Shown here piece after piece: positions 36,346 through 46,000 of a stretch of 64,000 nt of DNA. Position numbers and translations under genes: made by a program. Source of the DNA: CAIKMD01 sp036501365 (lineage in GTDB: Bacteria; Pseudomonadota; Alphaproteobacteria; ATCC43930; CGMCC-115725); the NCBI GenBank assembly GCA_036501365.1, contig DASYAL010000074.1, forward strand, positions 124,001 to 188,000, read 5' to 3'. The first letter of the stretch is position 1, and each line of letters opens with the position of its first letter. Below the pieces are notes generated by a model that worked only from the letters and a program-made list of their open reading frames with translations, was not told the origin of the DNA and searched no databases.

Positions 36346-37137
36346 CTAACGCTCCATTTCCGCGTGCCAGACGAGGAGACGGCGACGGACAAACTCCATG
36401 ATCCTCACCAGGACGGAGCCGACGATGGCGATCGCGACAATGCCCGAGAACACGCCCGGCGAATCGGCGAAGCGCATCGAGGTCATCATCGAGCCGCCGA
36501 GTCCCTCGCCGCCCATGGTCATCTCGCAGATGATGACGACGATCAGCGAGATCGGCAGCGCGATCTGCAGGCCGGTAAAAACCCCGGGCATCGCCGAAGG
36601 CAGGACGATCTGCCACAACAGCTCGCGGCGGCTGACGCCGAGGCTCTGCGCCGACCAGACGAGATATTTGTCGACGTTATCCGTCGCGGCCCAGGTAGCG
36701 ACCACAACCGGGAAGACCGACGAGAACGCAACCATCGCGATCTTCGACCAATCGAACACGCCGAACCACAGGATGAAGATCGGCAGGAAGGCGATCTTGG
36801 GCAAGGGATTGCCGACCGAGACGATCGGATCGAAAAACCAGCGGACGAACCGCAGCCGCGCGATCGTCACGCCAACCACCACGCCGACGACCGCCGCCAT
36901 CGTAAAGCCGGCAAAAGTGCGCGCGAGCGTCAGGCCGAGGGCCAACGGGATATCGCCCGAGATGGTGTCCTGCCACAACCGCTCGAGGACCGAGGACAGC
37001 GACGGCAGCAGGAAGTCGGAGACGAAATGCATCCGCGCGCCCCACTCCCAGGCGACGGCGAGCAAGACGACGGAGGACGAGCGCAGCAAGCGCCGCTTCC
37101 AGACCGGGCTGAGGAAACCTTTTCTTACTCTCTCCAT
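36346..37137 (-). CDS. ABC transporter permease, NitT/TauT type (263 aa)
   Basis: Binding-protein-dependent permease with about six membrane helices and the EAA loop (SLGVSRRELLWQIVLPSAMPGVFTGL) that contacts the ATPase. It is the last gene of a leftward five-gene operon: two binding proteins, ATPase, permease, this permease. Its ATG overlaps the previous permease by 13 bp. The basic N-terminus MERVRKGFLSPVWKRRLLR is an extended cytoplasmic tail. The substrate is unknown; related systems import sulfonates, nitrate, pyrimidine precursors or aromatic acids. Confidence 0.9.
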   Translation of the reverse strand: MERVRKGFLSPVWKRRLLRSSSVVLLAVAWEWGARMHFVSDFLLPSLSSVLERLWQDTISGDIPLALGLTLARTFAGFTMAAVVGVVVGVTIARLRFVRWFFDPIVSVGNPLPKIAFLPIFILWFGVFDWSKIAMVAFSSVFPVVVATWAATDNVDKYLVWSAQSLGVSRRELLWQIVLPSAMPGVFTGLQIALPISLIVVIICEMTMGGEGLGGSMMTSMRFADSPGVFSGIVAIAIVGSVLVRIMEFVRRRLLVWHAEMER

Positions 37138-37871
37138 ACCAGCGTCCGGCGCATGAAATAGAGATAGGCGCGGTCGGCGAAGAAGCCCAAGGCCGAGACC
37201 GTGATCACCACGGCGAACATCGCGTCATAGACGCCGCCTTCGCCAAGGAACGAGATCAGATAGCCGAGCCCCTTTTGTCCGACCAGCAATTCCGACGCGA
37301 CCAGCACAATGAACGAGATCGCGACCGCGTTGCGGATACCGGCCAAAATCTCCGGCAGCGCGCCGGGCAGGATCACCTCCCACAGCACCTCGCGCTGGCT
37401 GGCGCCACAAGCGCGCGCCGACCAGATCAGCGTCTGATCGACGCCGCGCGCGCCGTTATAAGCGCTGAGGATCACCGGCAGGAGGCAACTCATGCCGATC
37501 GAGGCGATCTTCGATCCGGCGCCGAGGCCGAGCCACAGGATCATCACCGGGATGAGCGCCGATTTCGGCATCGGATAGAGCGCCTTGACCAGCGGGCTCG
37601 CGATATCGTCGATGGTCGTCGACCAGGCCATCATCACGCCGAGGGCGATGCCGACGATGATGCTCGATCCCAGGCCAAAGGACCAGTTGATGAAAGAGGA
37701 GACCCCGTTGCTCCAGAGATCGCCGCCGATGAGCAGGTTCCACCATGCGACGCAGACGGTGCTCAAAGGCGGCAACTCGCTCGGATCGACGAGATGCACA
37801 CGCGGCGCGATCTCCCACAAGATCGCGAGAAGCAAGAGCGGCAGATAGCGGATGAAGAGATTGTCGCGCAT
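37125..37871 (-). CDS. ABC transporter permease, NitT/TauT type (248 aa)
   Basis: First of two permeases in the operon, paralogous to the one downstream. EAA loop ACGASQREVLWEVILPGALPEILAGI; six predicted helices; sequence PMPKSALIPVMILWLGLGAGSKI is typical of SsuC/TauC-like permeases. It begins 26 bp after the ATPase gene end. Together the two different permeases probably form a heterodimeric channel. Confidence 0.9.
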   Translation of the reverse strand: MRDNLFIRYLPLLLLAILWEIAPRVHLVDPSELPPLSTVCVAWWNLLIGGDLWSNGVSSFINWSFGLGSSIIVGIALGVMMAWSTTIDDIASPLVKALYPMPKSALIPVMILWLGLGAGSKIASIGMSCLLPVILSAYNGARGVDQTLIWSARACGASQREVLWEVILPGALPEILAGIRNAVAISFIVLVASELLVGQKGLGYLISFLGEGGVYDAMFAVVITVSALGFFADRAYLYFMRRTLVWRE

Positions 37872-37896
37872 CGGCCTTCGTTTTCAGTCCCGCCCT

Positions 37897-38724
37897 TCAG
37901 CCCTGCTCTTCTTGGGCGCGGATCGCCTCATCGCGCACCAAATTCCAGAGATAATCGACCTTGGCCGCAAATTCGGACGACTGGAGATAGTCGGTACGCA
38001 CGCCGTTGGGCGGCCTGGTATCGACGATCTCCTTGATCCGTCCGGGCCGCGCCGTCATCACCGCGACGCGATCGGCGAGATAGACCGCCTCGCGCACGTC
38101 GTGGGTGACGAAGACGACGGTCTTGGGCGTGCGCCGCATGATCGCCAGGAGCTCTTCATGCATCAGCGTGCGCGTCTGGGCGTCGAGCGCACCGAACGGC
38201 TCGTCCATCAGCAGGGTCTCGGGCTCGATCGCCAGCGTGCGCGCGATGGCGACCCGCTGCTTCATGCCGCCGGAAAGCTGCGAGGGATAGGAATCCTCGA
38301 AGCCCTTGAGATGCACCAGATCGATCAGCTCCCGCGCGCGCCGCTCGCGCTCGGGCTTGGGCATGCGCTGCTTCTCGAGGCCGTAGAGCACGTTCTGCTT
38401 CACGGTCTTCCACGGAAAAAGCGAATAGTTCTGGAAGACGATGCCGCGATCGGGACCGGGCCCGATGACCGGCCGGCCGCCGACCGAGATACTGCCGTTC
38501 TCGACCGGCAGGAAGCCGCCGAGGAGATAGAGCAGCGTGCTCTTGCCGCAGCCTGAGGGACCCAGCAGCGCCACGAATTCGCGCTCCTTCACCTCGAGCG
38601 ACACGCCGTCGAGCGCCAGCACCGGCCGCCCGCGCACTGGGCGGTAAGTGTGGCTGACGGCCCCGAAGACGATACCGCTCCCTGCCATTCCCTCGTGCCC
38701 CGGCGTTTCGCTGCCGTCCCGCAT
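37897..38724 (-). CDS. ABC transporter ATP-binding protein, NitT/TauT type (275 aa)
   Basis: ATPase with Walker A GPSGCGKST, Q-loop FQNYSLFPWKTV, signature LSGGMKQR, Walker B LLMDEPFGALD and H-loop FVTHDVREAV. The long C-terminal tail (after GRIKEIVDTRPPNGV) is usual in the SsuB/TauB family. It shares one base with the upstream binding-protein gene (TGATG), so translation is coupled. It energises the two permeases encoded downstream. Confidence 0.93.
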   Translation of the reverse strand: MRDGSETPGHEGMAGSGIVFGAVSHTYRPVRGRPVLALDGVSLEVKEREFVALLGPSGCGKSTLLYLLGGFLPVENGSISVGGRPVIGPGPDRGIVFQNYSLFPWKTVKQNVLYGLEKQRMPKPERERRARELIDLVHLKGFEDSYPSQLSGGMKQRVAIARTLAIEPETLLMDEPFGALDAQTRTLMHEELLAIMRRTPKTVVFVTHDVREAVYLADRVAVMTARPGRIKEIVDTRPPNGVRTDYLQSSEFAAKVDYLWNLVRDEAIRAQEEQG

Positions 38725-39740
38725 CAGTGATGTCTCTTGGCGGCCTCGTCGACGAGCGACAAGTCCGCATATTTCGCAACATCGATATCGATGTTCAAAA
38801 GGCCCACTTCCTTTTGGGTTTTGATGTTGTTCTGCAGCGCGGTCATGTTGGGCCGCGCGTCGGGGTCCCGATAGTAGTCGTTTTTAGTGAACAGCCAATC
38901 GCTAAAATAGGATTCCGGCTGCTTGGTCGCCTGCGCGACGATTTTGATGCCTTCGGCGCGGTGCGCCGGATCGAGATACCAGTGCAGCATTGTCTGCACG
39001 TCCTCGAAGAAATCGACGAGCGCGGCGCGATGAGCGGCGATGAAGGGCGCGCGCGCCGCCCACAGCGTAAGCTGGGTCGGACCCATCGCCTCGCCGACAT
39101 CAAACAGATGCGTTGCTTTGCCTTCCTTTTGGGCAACGACCGAATAGGGCGTGCCGATCTCGATCATGTCGACTTTCTTCTCCTCGAGAGCCGAGACCAT
39201 GTTGGGAAATTCGACCTCGACGATCTGATAGTCGCGTTTGGGCTGCAGGCCGCGCCGGCTCATATAGACTTGGGCCGCGATGTCGAGCGCACCGCCAATG
39301 CCGTTGGTGGCGACTATCTTGCCCTTCAAATCCTCGACCTTTTTGATCTCGCCGTCGGGCCTGACCATCATCTGATTCGAGTAGTAGCCCGGTATGGCGT
39401 CCTGATAGAGGTCGGAGACAGCGCGCAAATCCTCCATATGCGCGTTTTGGATCGCGAGCGCGAAAGATGAGAAAGCGAGCGCCGCAAGGTCGAGTTCGCC
39501 GGCGGCCAAGGCGGTGATCTGCGGGCTGCTGCCGCGGAAGTGGATGGCCTCGACGGTGTAGGACTTGCCGTAATGCTTCAGCAGCTCCGGCTTGGCGAAG
39601 AGCACCGAGGTGAGCTGCGCGGGCACGACCGCCCAGCCGACGCGGAGTTTCAGCAGCCCGTCGGCGCGCCCGGACGCGGCGAAACCGACGACCATCGCCG
39701 ATGCGACCAGCACCCGCGCGACGCTGCGCCATCCGCTCAT
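38724..39740 (-). CDS. ABC transporter substrate-binding protein 2 of tandem pair (338 aa)
   Basis: Periplasmic binding protein; the ATG at 39740 gives the signal peptide MSGWRSVARVLVASAMVVGF with cleavage near GRA, and GGGGAGG-type sequence precedes it. It is paralogous to the protein encoded just upstream: shared blocks include HYGKSYTVEAI, SFALAIQNAHMEDLR, KKVEDLKGKI, EFPNMVSAL and YADLSLVDEAA. The pair arose by tandem duplication and has diverged well. It is coupled to the ATPase by TGATG. Confidence 0.9.
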   Translation of the reverse strand: MSGWRSVARVLVASAMVVGFAASGRADGLLKLRVGWAVVPAQLTSVLFAKPELLKHYGKSYTVEAIHFRGSSPQITALAAGELDLAALAFSSFALAIQNAHMEDLRAVSDLYQDAIPGYYSNQMMVRPDGEIKKVEDLKGKIVATNGIGGALDIAAQVYMSRRGLQPKRDYQIVEVEFPNMVSALEEKKVDMIEIGTPYSVVAQKEGKATHLFDVGEAMGPTQLTLWAARAPFIAAHRAALVDFFEDVQTMLHWYLDPAHRAEGIKIVAQATKQPESYFSDWLFTKNDYYRDPDARPNMTALQNNIKTQKEVGLLNIDIDVAKYADLSLVDEAAKRHH

Positions 39741-39828
39741 GCAAGGCCTCCCCACGCTAAATTTCTTGTTAGGCGATTCTAATGCTGCATCAAAGGCATG
39801 CGCGGCTTGGCTTGTCAACCGCAGCGGC

Positions 39829-40833
39829 TCAGCGCAACCGCGCGGCCGCCTCGTCGACCAACGACAGATCGGAATAGGCCTTCACGTCGACGGTCTCCTT
39901 GAGGAGACCGAGTTGCTTGGCGATGTCGAGGTTCTTCTGCATCGCCTCGATGTTCGGCCGGGAATCGGGCGCGTGATAGTCGTCGCGCTTGGTGAAGATC
40001 CAGTCGGAGAAGACGGAGGCCGGCTGCTTGGTGAAATCGGCGACGAGCTGGATCGCGGCCGGCCGGTTCTTCGGATCGAGGATCCAACGCATCGCGCGGT
40101 TGGTGTCCTCGAAGTAATCGACAAGGGCGACGCGGTTGGCGGCGATATAGGGCGTGCGCGCGGCGATCACCGTCAGCTCCGACGGCCCTTCCATCGCCTG
40201 CTTCTGCGTGAAGAGCACACGCACCTCGCCCGACTTCACCGGCACGACCGAGAACGGCGTGGTCAGGAAGCCGAGATCGACGCGCTTGGCCGTCAGCGTC
40301 GCCATCATGTTGGGGAATTCAATCTCGACCACCGAATAGTCGCGCTTGTCCTCGAGCCCATGTCCTTGCAGCATCGCGCGCATGCCGAGGTCCATCGCGC
40401 CGCCGATGCTGTTGTCGCCGATGACCTTGCCCTTCAAGTCCTCGACCTTGTGGATCGGGCTGTCCTTCAGCACCGCAAATTGCCGCGTGTAGTAGTCCTC
40501 GTAGCCGTCGCGGGTCGAATCGCCGATGAGGCGCAGATCGCTCATATGCGCATTCTGGATCGCGAGGGCGAAAGCGGAGGGCGCGAAATAGGCAAGCGAC
40601 AGATCGCCCGAGGCGAGCGCGGTGGTCTGCGGGCCGCTGCCCGGCGCGCGGACCGCTTCGACCACGTAGCTCTTGCCGTAGTGCACGAGCACGTTCTTCA
40701 TCTGCATGAGGATCGGGAACATCTGGCCCGGCACGGCGGCCCAAGCCGCCTTGATCGTGACCGGCTCCGCCTGCGCCGCTGGCGCCGCCAGCGCCGCGGC
40801 GATCATCGCGCCGAAAAAAAGTACCCGCCGCAT
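39829..40833 (-). CDS. ABC transporter substrate-binding protein 1 of tandem pair (334 aa)
   Basis: First gene of the five-gene ABC operon. The ATG at 40833 starts a clean signal peptide MRRVLFFGAMIAAALAAPAA, cleaved near AQA. Aligned to its downstream paralogue throughout (HYGKSYVVEAV, SAFALAIQNAHMSDLR, EFPNMMATL, YSDLSLVDEAA). A second binding protein lets one transporter serve two ligands or affinities. An 88-bp gap separates it from the paralogue. Confidence 0.9.
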   Translation of the reverse strand: MRRVLFFGAMIAAALAAPAAQAEPVTIKAAWAAVPGQMFPILMQMKNVLVHYGKSYVVEAVRAPGSGPQTTALASGDLSLAYFAPSAFALAIQNAHMSDLRLIGDSTRDGYEDYYTRQFAVLKDSPIHKVEDLKGKVIGDNSIGGAMDLGMRAMLQGHGLEDKRDYSVVEIEFPNMMATLTAKRVDLGFLTTPFSVVPVKSGEVRVLFTQKQAMEGPSELTVIAARTPYIAANRVALVDYFEDTNRAMRWILDPKNRPAAIQLVADFTKQPASVFSDWIFTKRDDYHAPDSRPNIEAMQKNLDIAKQLGLLKETVDVKAYSDLSLVDEAAARLR

Positions 40834-40952
40834 CGCATCTCTCCCGTTCTGTCCTCGCGCGCATATCTCCATGCGGCAGAAGGCTTGTCAACTCGACTGG
40901 ACAAGCGCGGCGCTGCCGGGCACGATCCGCCGCTTCGCGTTGCAACGAGGTC

Positions 40953-42044
40953 GTGGTGGATGCGCCTGAATTGACGGTTGTCGTGCCGACCTTCAACGAG
41001 CACGACAATATCGTCCCGCTGCTCGAGCGCCTGGGCGCGATTCTCGTCGGCATCGCCTGGGAAGTGATCTTCGTCGACGACGACTCGCCCGACGGCACCG
41101 CCGAAGTTGTCCGGAGTACGGCACAACACGACACGCGGGTGCGCTGCATTCAGCGGATCGGCCGCCGCGGCCTCGCCGGCGCGTGCATCGAAGGCATCCT
41201 CGCCTCTTCGAGCCCCTATGTTGCGGTCATGGACGCCGATCTGCAGCACGATGAGGCGATTCTGCCGCAGATGCTCGCCGCGCTGCGCGGCGCAGATTGC
41301 GACATCGTCGTCGGCAGCCGCTATGTCGCCGGCGGCGGTGTCGGCGATTGGGCGGCAGGCCGCCAGCGCGCCAGCTCGCTCGCGACGCGCCTCGCGCAGC
41401 TCGTGACCAAGAGCGACATCGCCGATCCGATGAGCGGCTTCTTCATGCTGCGCCGCGCGGTCTTCGAGGGGACGATGCGTCGTCTCTCGACTCAGGGCTT
41501 CAAGATCCTGCTCGACATCCTCGCGACTGCGGAAACCCCGCTGCAGATCAGGGAGATGCCTTACCAGTTCCGCCCACGGGTTGCGGGCGAGAGCAAGCTC
41601 GACACGCTGGTCGCGTGGGAATTCGCGATGCTGCTCGCCGACAAGCTCATCGGCCATATCGTGCCGGTGCGCTTCGCGCTCTTCGCGCTGATCGGCGGGC
41701 TCGGCGTGTTCGTGCATATGGGCGTGCTTGCCGCTGGGCTCAAACTGTTCGCGTGGGATTTTGTCGCCGCGCAAGCGGTCGCGGCCTTCACCGCGATGAC
41801 GGTGAACTTCTTCCTCAACAACCTCTTCACCTATGCCGACCGGCGCCTCAAGGGCTGGCCGATGCTGCGCGGCCTCGTGTCCTTCTACCTGATCTGCAGC
41901 CTCGGCGCGGCCGCCAATGTCGGCGTCGCCGCCTATCTCTTCGCGCAGCAAGAGGTGTGGTGGGTCGCCGGCGTCGCCGGCATCATCGTCGGCTCGGTTT
42001 GGAACTACGCGGTCTCGTCCGTCTTCACCTGGAAGAGCCGCTGA
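40953..42044 (+). CDS. Polyprenol-phosphate glycosyltransferase with GtrA-like membrane domain (363 aa)
   Basis: N-terminal GT2 domain (about 1-230) of the dolichyl-phosphate mannose synthase type: ELTVVVPTFNEHDNI, EVIFVDDDSPDGTAE, the metal motif DADLQHD, and DPMSGFFMLRR. C-terminal GtrA-like domain (about 235-363) with four membrane helices (RFALFALIGGLGVFVHMGV and following). Such fusions make polyprenyl-phosphate sugars and hand them across the inner membrane for glycan or protein modification. The start is GTG at 40953 (CGAGG upstream). It is transcribed alone, divergent from the ABC operon. Confidence 0.9.
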   Translation: MVDAPELTVVVPTFNEHDNIVPLLERLGAILVGIAWEVIFVDDDSPDGTAEVVRSTAQHDTRVRCIQRIGRRGLAGACIEGILASSSPYVAVMDADLQHDEAILPQMLAALRGADCDIVVGSRYVAGGGVGDWAAGRQRASSLATRLAQLVTKSDIADPMSGFFMLRRAVFEGTMRRLSTQGFKILLDILATAETPLQIREMPYQFRPRVAGESKLDTLVAWEFAMLLADKLIGHIVPVRFALFALIGGLGVFVHMGVLAAGLKLFAWDFVAAQAVAAFTAMTVNFFLNNLFTYADRRLKGWPMLRGLVSFYLICSLGAAANVGVAAYLFAQQEVWWVAGVAGIIVGSVWNYAVSSVFTWKSR

Positions 42045-42050
42045 CGCGGC

Positions 42051-42392
42051 TTACTGGCGACGGGTCGCGCGCAGGACGTAGCGATCGCCGGCGAAACGCT
42101 CGAAGATCGAATCGATCGTCGGATGGGTAATCGGTCCGTTATCGGGATCGGGAACGAGGTTCTGCTCCGAGACATAGGCCTCGTACGGCCCGCCCTGCGC
42201 GTTCTGCGCCAGCAGGTGATAGAACGGCTGATCCTTCGACGGCCGCCGCTCGGCGGGGATCGCGTTATACCAGTCGTCGGTATTGTTGAAGACCGGGTCG
42301 ACGTCGAAGATCACGCCGCGGAACGAATAGAGTCGATGACGGACGATCTGTCCGACTGAAAATTTGCCACTGCGGTAAACCTGAGGCGACAC
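42051..42392 (-). CDS. hspQ: Heat shock protein HspQ / YccV-like hemimethylated-DNA-binding family (113 aa)
   Basis: Small protein with the HspQ core FSVGQIVRHRLYSFRGVIFDVDP, FYHLLAQN, YVSEQNLVPD and a C-terminal acidic-aromatic tail. E. coli HspQ is a Lon specificity factor that also binds hemimethylated DNA. The start is GTG at 42392 with a perfect AAGGAG eight bases upstream; the frame extends further but without conservation. The gene is monocistronic and convergent with the GT2-GtrA gene. Confidence 0.9.
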   Translation of the reverse strand: MSPQVYRSGKFSVGQIVRHRLYSFRGVIFDVDPVFNNTDDWYNAIPAERRPSKDQPFYHLLAQNAQGGPYEAYVSEQNLVPDPDNGPITHPTIDSIFERFAGDRYVLRATRRQ

Positions 42393-42565
42393 GGGATTTT
42401 CTCCTTCATCGGCGCAAGCGGCGCCGAATGAGCGAGCCATTCTAAAAAAAATTGCGCCGCTCACAAGAGGGCGCGGCCTGCGCGGTGCGGTCATGCGGCT
42501 GCGACTGACAAATCAAGAGCTTAGCCTGTGCCGCAGCGGGCAAACGGCGTCCCGGATGCGCCCGC

Positions 42566-42871
42566 TCAGCCCGGTGCGAGATATTTGCGCGCGAGACGCA
42601 GCAATTCGAGGTCGCAGGTCTGCTTGGCGATCTCTTCGAGATCCTCGAAATAGTTGCGCAGCGCTTGCGGCGTCAGGCGGCCGATCACCCAGCCGATGAA
42701 TTGCTCGGGCGTCTTGACCCAGGCCGGCAGCGGATCGAGCCCGTGGCCGTAGGGCAGCGCGACGCGCAGGATGCGCCAGCGGCGGCGGCGCAACTGGTCA
42801 TCGATCGGATCGAGATCGGGCTCGAGGGTCCAGCCCGGGCGGCTCTGTACTTCGCTGCTGCGTCCAACCAT
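42566..42871 (-). CDS. Conserved-looking small hypothetical protein (101 aa)
   Basis: Not recognised. A 101-residue cytoplasmic protein with a positively charged middle (QLRRRRWRILRVALPYG) and a helical C-terminal half (TPQALRNYFEDLEEIAKQTCDLELLRLARKYL). No signal peptide or membrane segment. The codon bias and GC pattern match neighbouring real genes, and a good promoter-like TTGTGG-N16-TATATT lies upstream on the same strand in the AT-rich stretch. ATG start; the ribosome binding site is weak. Function unknown. Confidence 0.6.
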   Translation of the reverse strand: MVGRSSEVQSRPGWTLEPDLDPIDDQLRRRRWRILRVALPYGHGLDPLPAWVKTPEQFIGWVIGRLTPQALRNYFEDLEEIAKQTCDLELLRLARKYLAPG

Positions 42872-42940
42872 GCTCAGCCCCCTGGAAAACGGAGCGCGAC
42901 CGGTGCGCCCTCGTCCCGCGCCGGTTTAAGGTTAGCGCGG

Positions 42941-43080
42941 ATTAAGAATGACTATAAAAGTCTGAATTCCGGGAGGCAATATAAATCGAAGGTTAATTGC
43001 CACAATACAATAAATTAATCAATATTTTTAATAAATTTCGGGAAATTCAAGAAGGCACGGAAACTTTTACTTGCCGCCGT
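42941..43080. other. AT-rich intergenic stretch downstream of dnaE
   Basis: About 140 bp of strongly AT-rich DNA in an otherwise very GC-rich region (for example ATACAATAAATTAATCAATA). It separates the 3' end of dnaE from the 42566-42871 gene. A promoter candidate TTGTGG-N16-TATATT on the minus strand could drive the small gene. No ORF, tRNA or terminator was recognised within it. Confidence 0.5.
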
Positions 43081-43087
43081 GCGCCGC

Positions 43088-46000
43088 CTAGATCTCTTGC
43101 ACGGACAGCACCCCAGGAAGGCGCTGCACCGCCGACAGCACCTGCGGGCTGATGCGGAAGCCGCCGGGCAGCGCGATCTCGACCTCGCGCGTCGGCAGCG
43201 GCACCACCACGCTGACATGGCCGCGCCCGCCTGCCTCGCCGTGCAGCAGGCTCTTGAAGGCGGCAAGCGCTCCCGCCTCGCCTAACACCACCTTCAGACC
43301 CGCCGCTGCTTGGGCGACGATGCGCTCGAGCGGTTCGATGCGCTGCGCCGTGAGGCGCAAGGCGTCGTCATCGGCGCGGATGTCGACCGTCACCACCAGC
43401 GGCTTGCCGCTATCGAGGAGCTCGCGCGCCTGGGCGAGGACTTCGGAGAAGAGGGTGACCTCGAAGCTGCCCGTCGCATCCGACATCTGCACGAAGGCAA
43501 AGCGCCGGCCTTCCGCGGACGAGCGCTCCTTGCGGCCGATGACGATGCCGGCGAGGCGGTAGCGCGTCGAGCCGCCGGCGGCGAGCCGGTCGGGCAGATC
43601 GGCGAAGCGCACCACGCCGACCCGCGCTAGGCTCTTGCCATAGGCATCGAGTGGATGGCTCGAAAGGTAGAAGCCGAGCGCCGCGAATTCCTGTTGCAGC
43701 CGGTCGAGCGCCGACCAGTCCTGGGTCTGCGGCAACCCCGGACGCTGGCCGGGCGCGTCGCCGGCACCGCCGAAGAGGCTGACCTGCTGACTCGAGCGCT
43801 CTTCCGCCGCGACGCTGGCATGGCGCAGCAGCAGCTCGATTGCAGTGAAGCTCTGCGCGCGGTTGGAATTGAGCGCGTCGAAGGCGCCAGCGCGGACGAG
43901 GCTTTCGAACTGCCGCCGGTTGAAGCTTTTGACGTCGAGACGGTGCGCGAAATCGAACAGATCCTTGAACCGGCCATTGGCCTTGCGCTCGGCGGTGATC
44001 TCCCGCATCGCCGCGGCGCCGACGCCTTTGACGGCGGCAAGCGCATAGCGGATCGCGGCGCCGCCCGGCGTCTGCTCGACCGAGAACTCGACCTCTGAGC
44101 GGTTGATGTCGGGCGGCAGCACCTTGATGCCGAGCCGTGCGCATTCCTGCCGGAATTCGTTGAGCTTGTCGGTATTACCGAGCTCCAACGTCATCGTCGC
44201 CGCCAGGAACTCGACCGGATAGTTTGCCTTCAAATAGGCGGTTTGATAGGCGATGAGCGCGTACGGCGCTGAATGCGATTTATTGAAGCCGTAACCGGAA
44301 AACTTTTCCATCAGATCGAAGACCAGATTCGCCTGGTCTTCGTCGATGCCTTTCTTAACCGCGCCGGCGACAAAATTCGCGCGCTGCGCCACCATCTCGG
44401 ACTTGATCTTTTTGCCCATGGCGCGGCGCAGCAGATCGGCGCCGCCAAGGCTGTAATCGGCCAGGATTTGGGCGGCCTGCATCACCTGTTCTTGATAGGT
44501 GAAGACGCCAAAGGTCGGCTTCAGCACCGCTTCCAACATCGGATGCGGATAGGTGACCGGCTCTTCGCCGTTTTTGCGCCTGATGTAGCTCGGGATGCTG
44601 TCCATCGGACCGGGACGATAGAGCGCGTTCATCGCGATGATGTCTTCGAACCGGTTGGGCTTGAGCTTGCGCAAGCTGTCGCGCATGCCCGAACTTTCAA
44701 GCTGGAATATGCCGGATGTATCGCCGCGGGCAATGAGCGCGTAGGTATTTTCGTCGTCGAGCGGCAGGCGCGCGAGATCGAGCGGAACCCCGCGTGCCCG
44801 CACAAGATCGACCGCCTTCGCCAAGACGTCGAGCGTTTTGAGGCCGAGGAAATCGAACTTCACCAGCCCGGCGAGCTCGACATATTTCATGCTGAACTCG
44901 GTCACCGGCATGTCGGAGCGCGGATCGCGATAGAGCGGCACCAGCTCGTCGAGCCGCCGGTCGCCGATCACCACGCCCGCGGCATGGGTCGAGGCATGGC
45001 GGTAGAGGCCCTCGAGCTTCAGCGCGATCGCCATCAGCCGCGCGACGGATTCATCCTCGTCGCGCATCTGTTGCAGCGCCGGCTCGCCATTGATCGCTTC
45101 TTTGAGGCTGACCGGGTTGGCGGGGTTGTTGGGAACGAGCTTGCAGATCTTGTCGACCTGGCCATAGGGCATGCCGAGGACGCGGCCGACATCGCGCAGC
45201 ACCGCGCGTGCCTGCAGCTTGCCGAAGGTGATGATCTGCGCGACCCGGTCGTGGCCGTATTTCTGTTGGACGTGGCGGATCACCTCGTCGCGCCGCTCCT
45301 GGCAGAAATCGACATCGAAATCGGGCATCGACACGCGTTCGGGATTGAGGAAGCGCTCGAAGAACAAACCAAAGCGCAAAGGATCGACATCGGTGATGGT
45401 CAACGCCCAGGCGACCACCGAGCCGGCGCCCGAGCCGCGGCCCGGCCCGACCGGGATGCCCTGCGCTTTCGCCCACTGGATGAATTCGGCAACAATGAGG
45501 AAGTAGCCGGCGAAGCCCATCTTGATGATGACGCCGAGCTCGAATTCGAGGCGCTCGCGATAGGGCTTGGCGGCGGTTTCGCGTTCCTCCGCGCTCATGC
45601 CTTCGCGGTAGACATACGCCTTGAGCCGCGCTTCGAGACCCGCGAGCGCCGCGACGCGCACCTCCTCCTCTTCCTTGCGGCCGCTTTCGGTCGGGAAAGG
45701 CGGCAGGATCGGTTTGCGCGGTTCAGGCATATAGGAGCAACGCTGCGCGATCACCAGCGTGTTGTCGCACGCCTCGGGCAAGTCGGCGAAGAGCAGCCGC
45801 ATCTCGGCCGGCGACTTGAAATAATGCTGCGCCGTCAGCCGGCGGCGATTGGGCTCGGCGAGCGTGACGCCCTGCTCAATGCAGAGCAGCACGTCATGCG
45901 CCGCCTCATAGCTCGGATCGGGAAAGAACGCGTCGTTGGTCGCGACCAGCGGCAGATCGTGCTGATAGGCGAGCTCGATGAGCTCGCTCTCGATGCGCTC

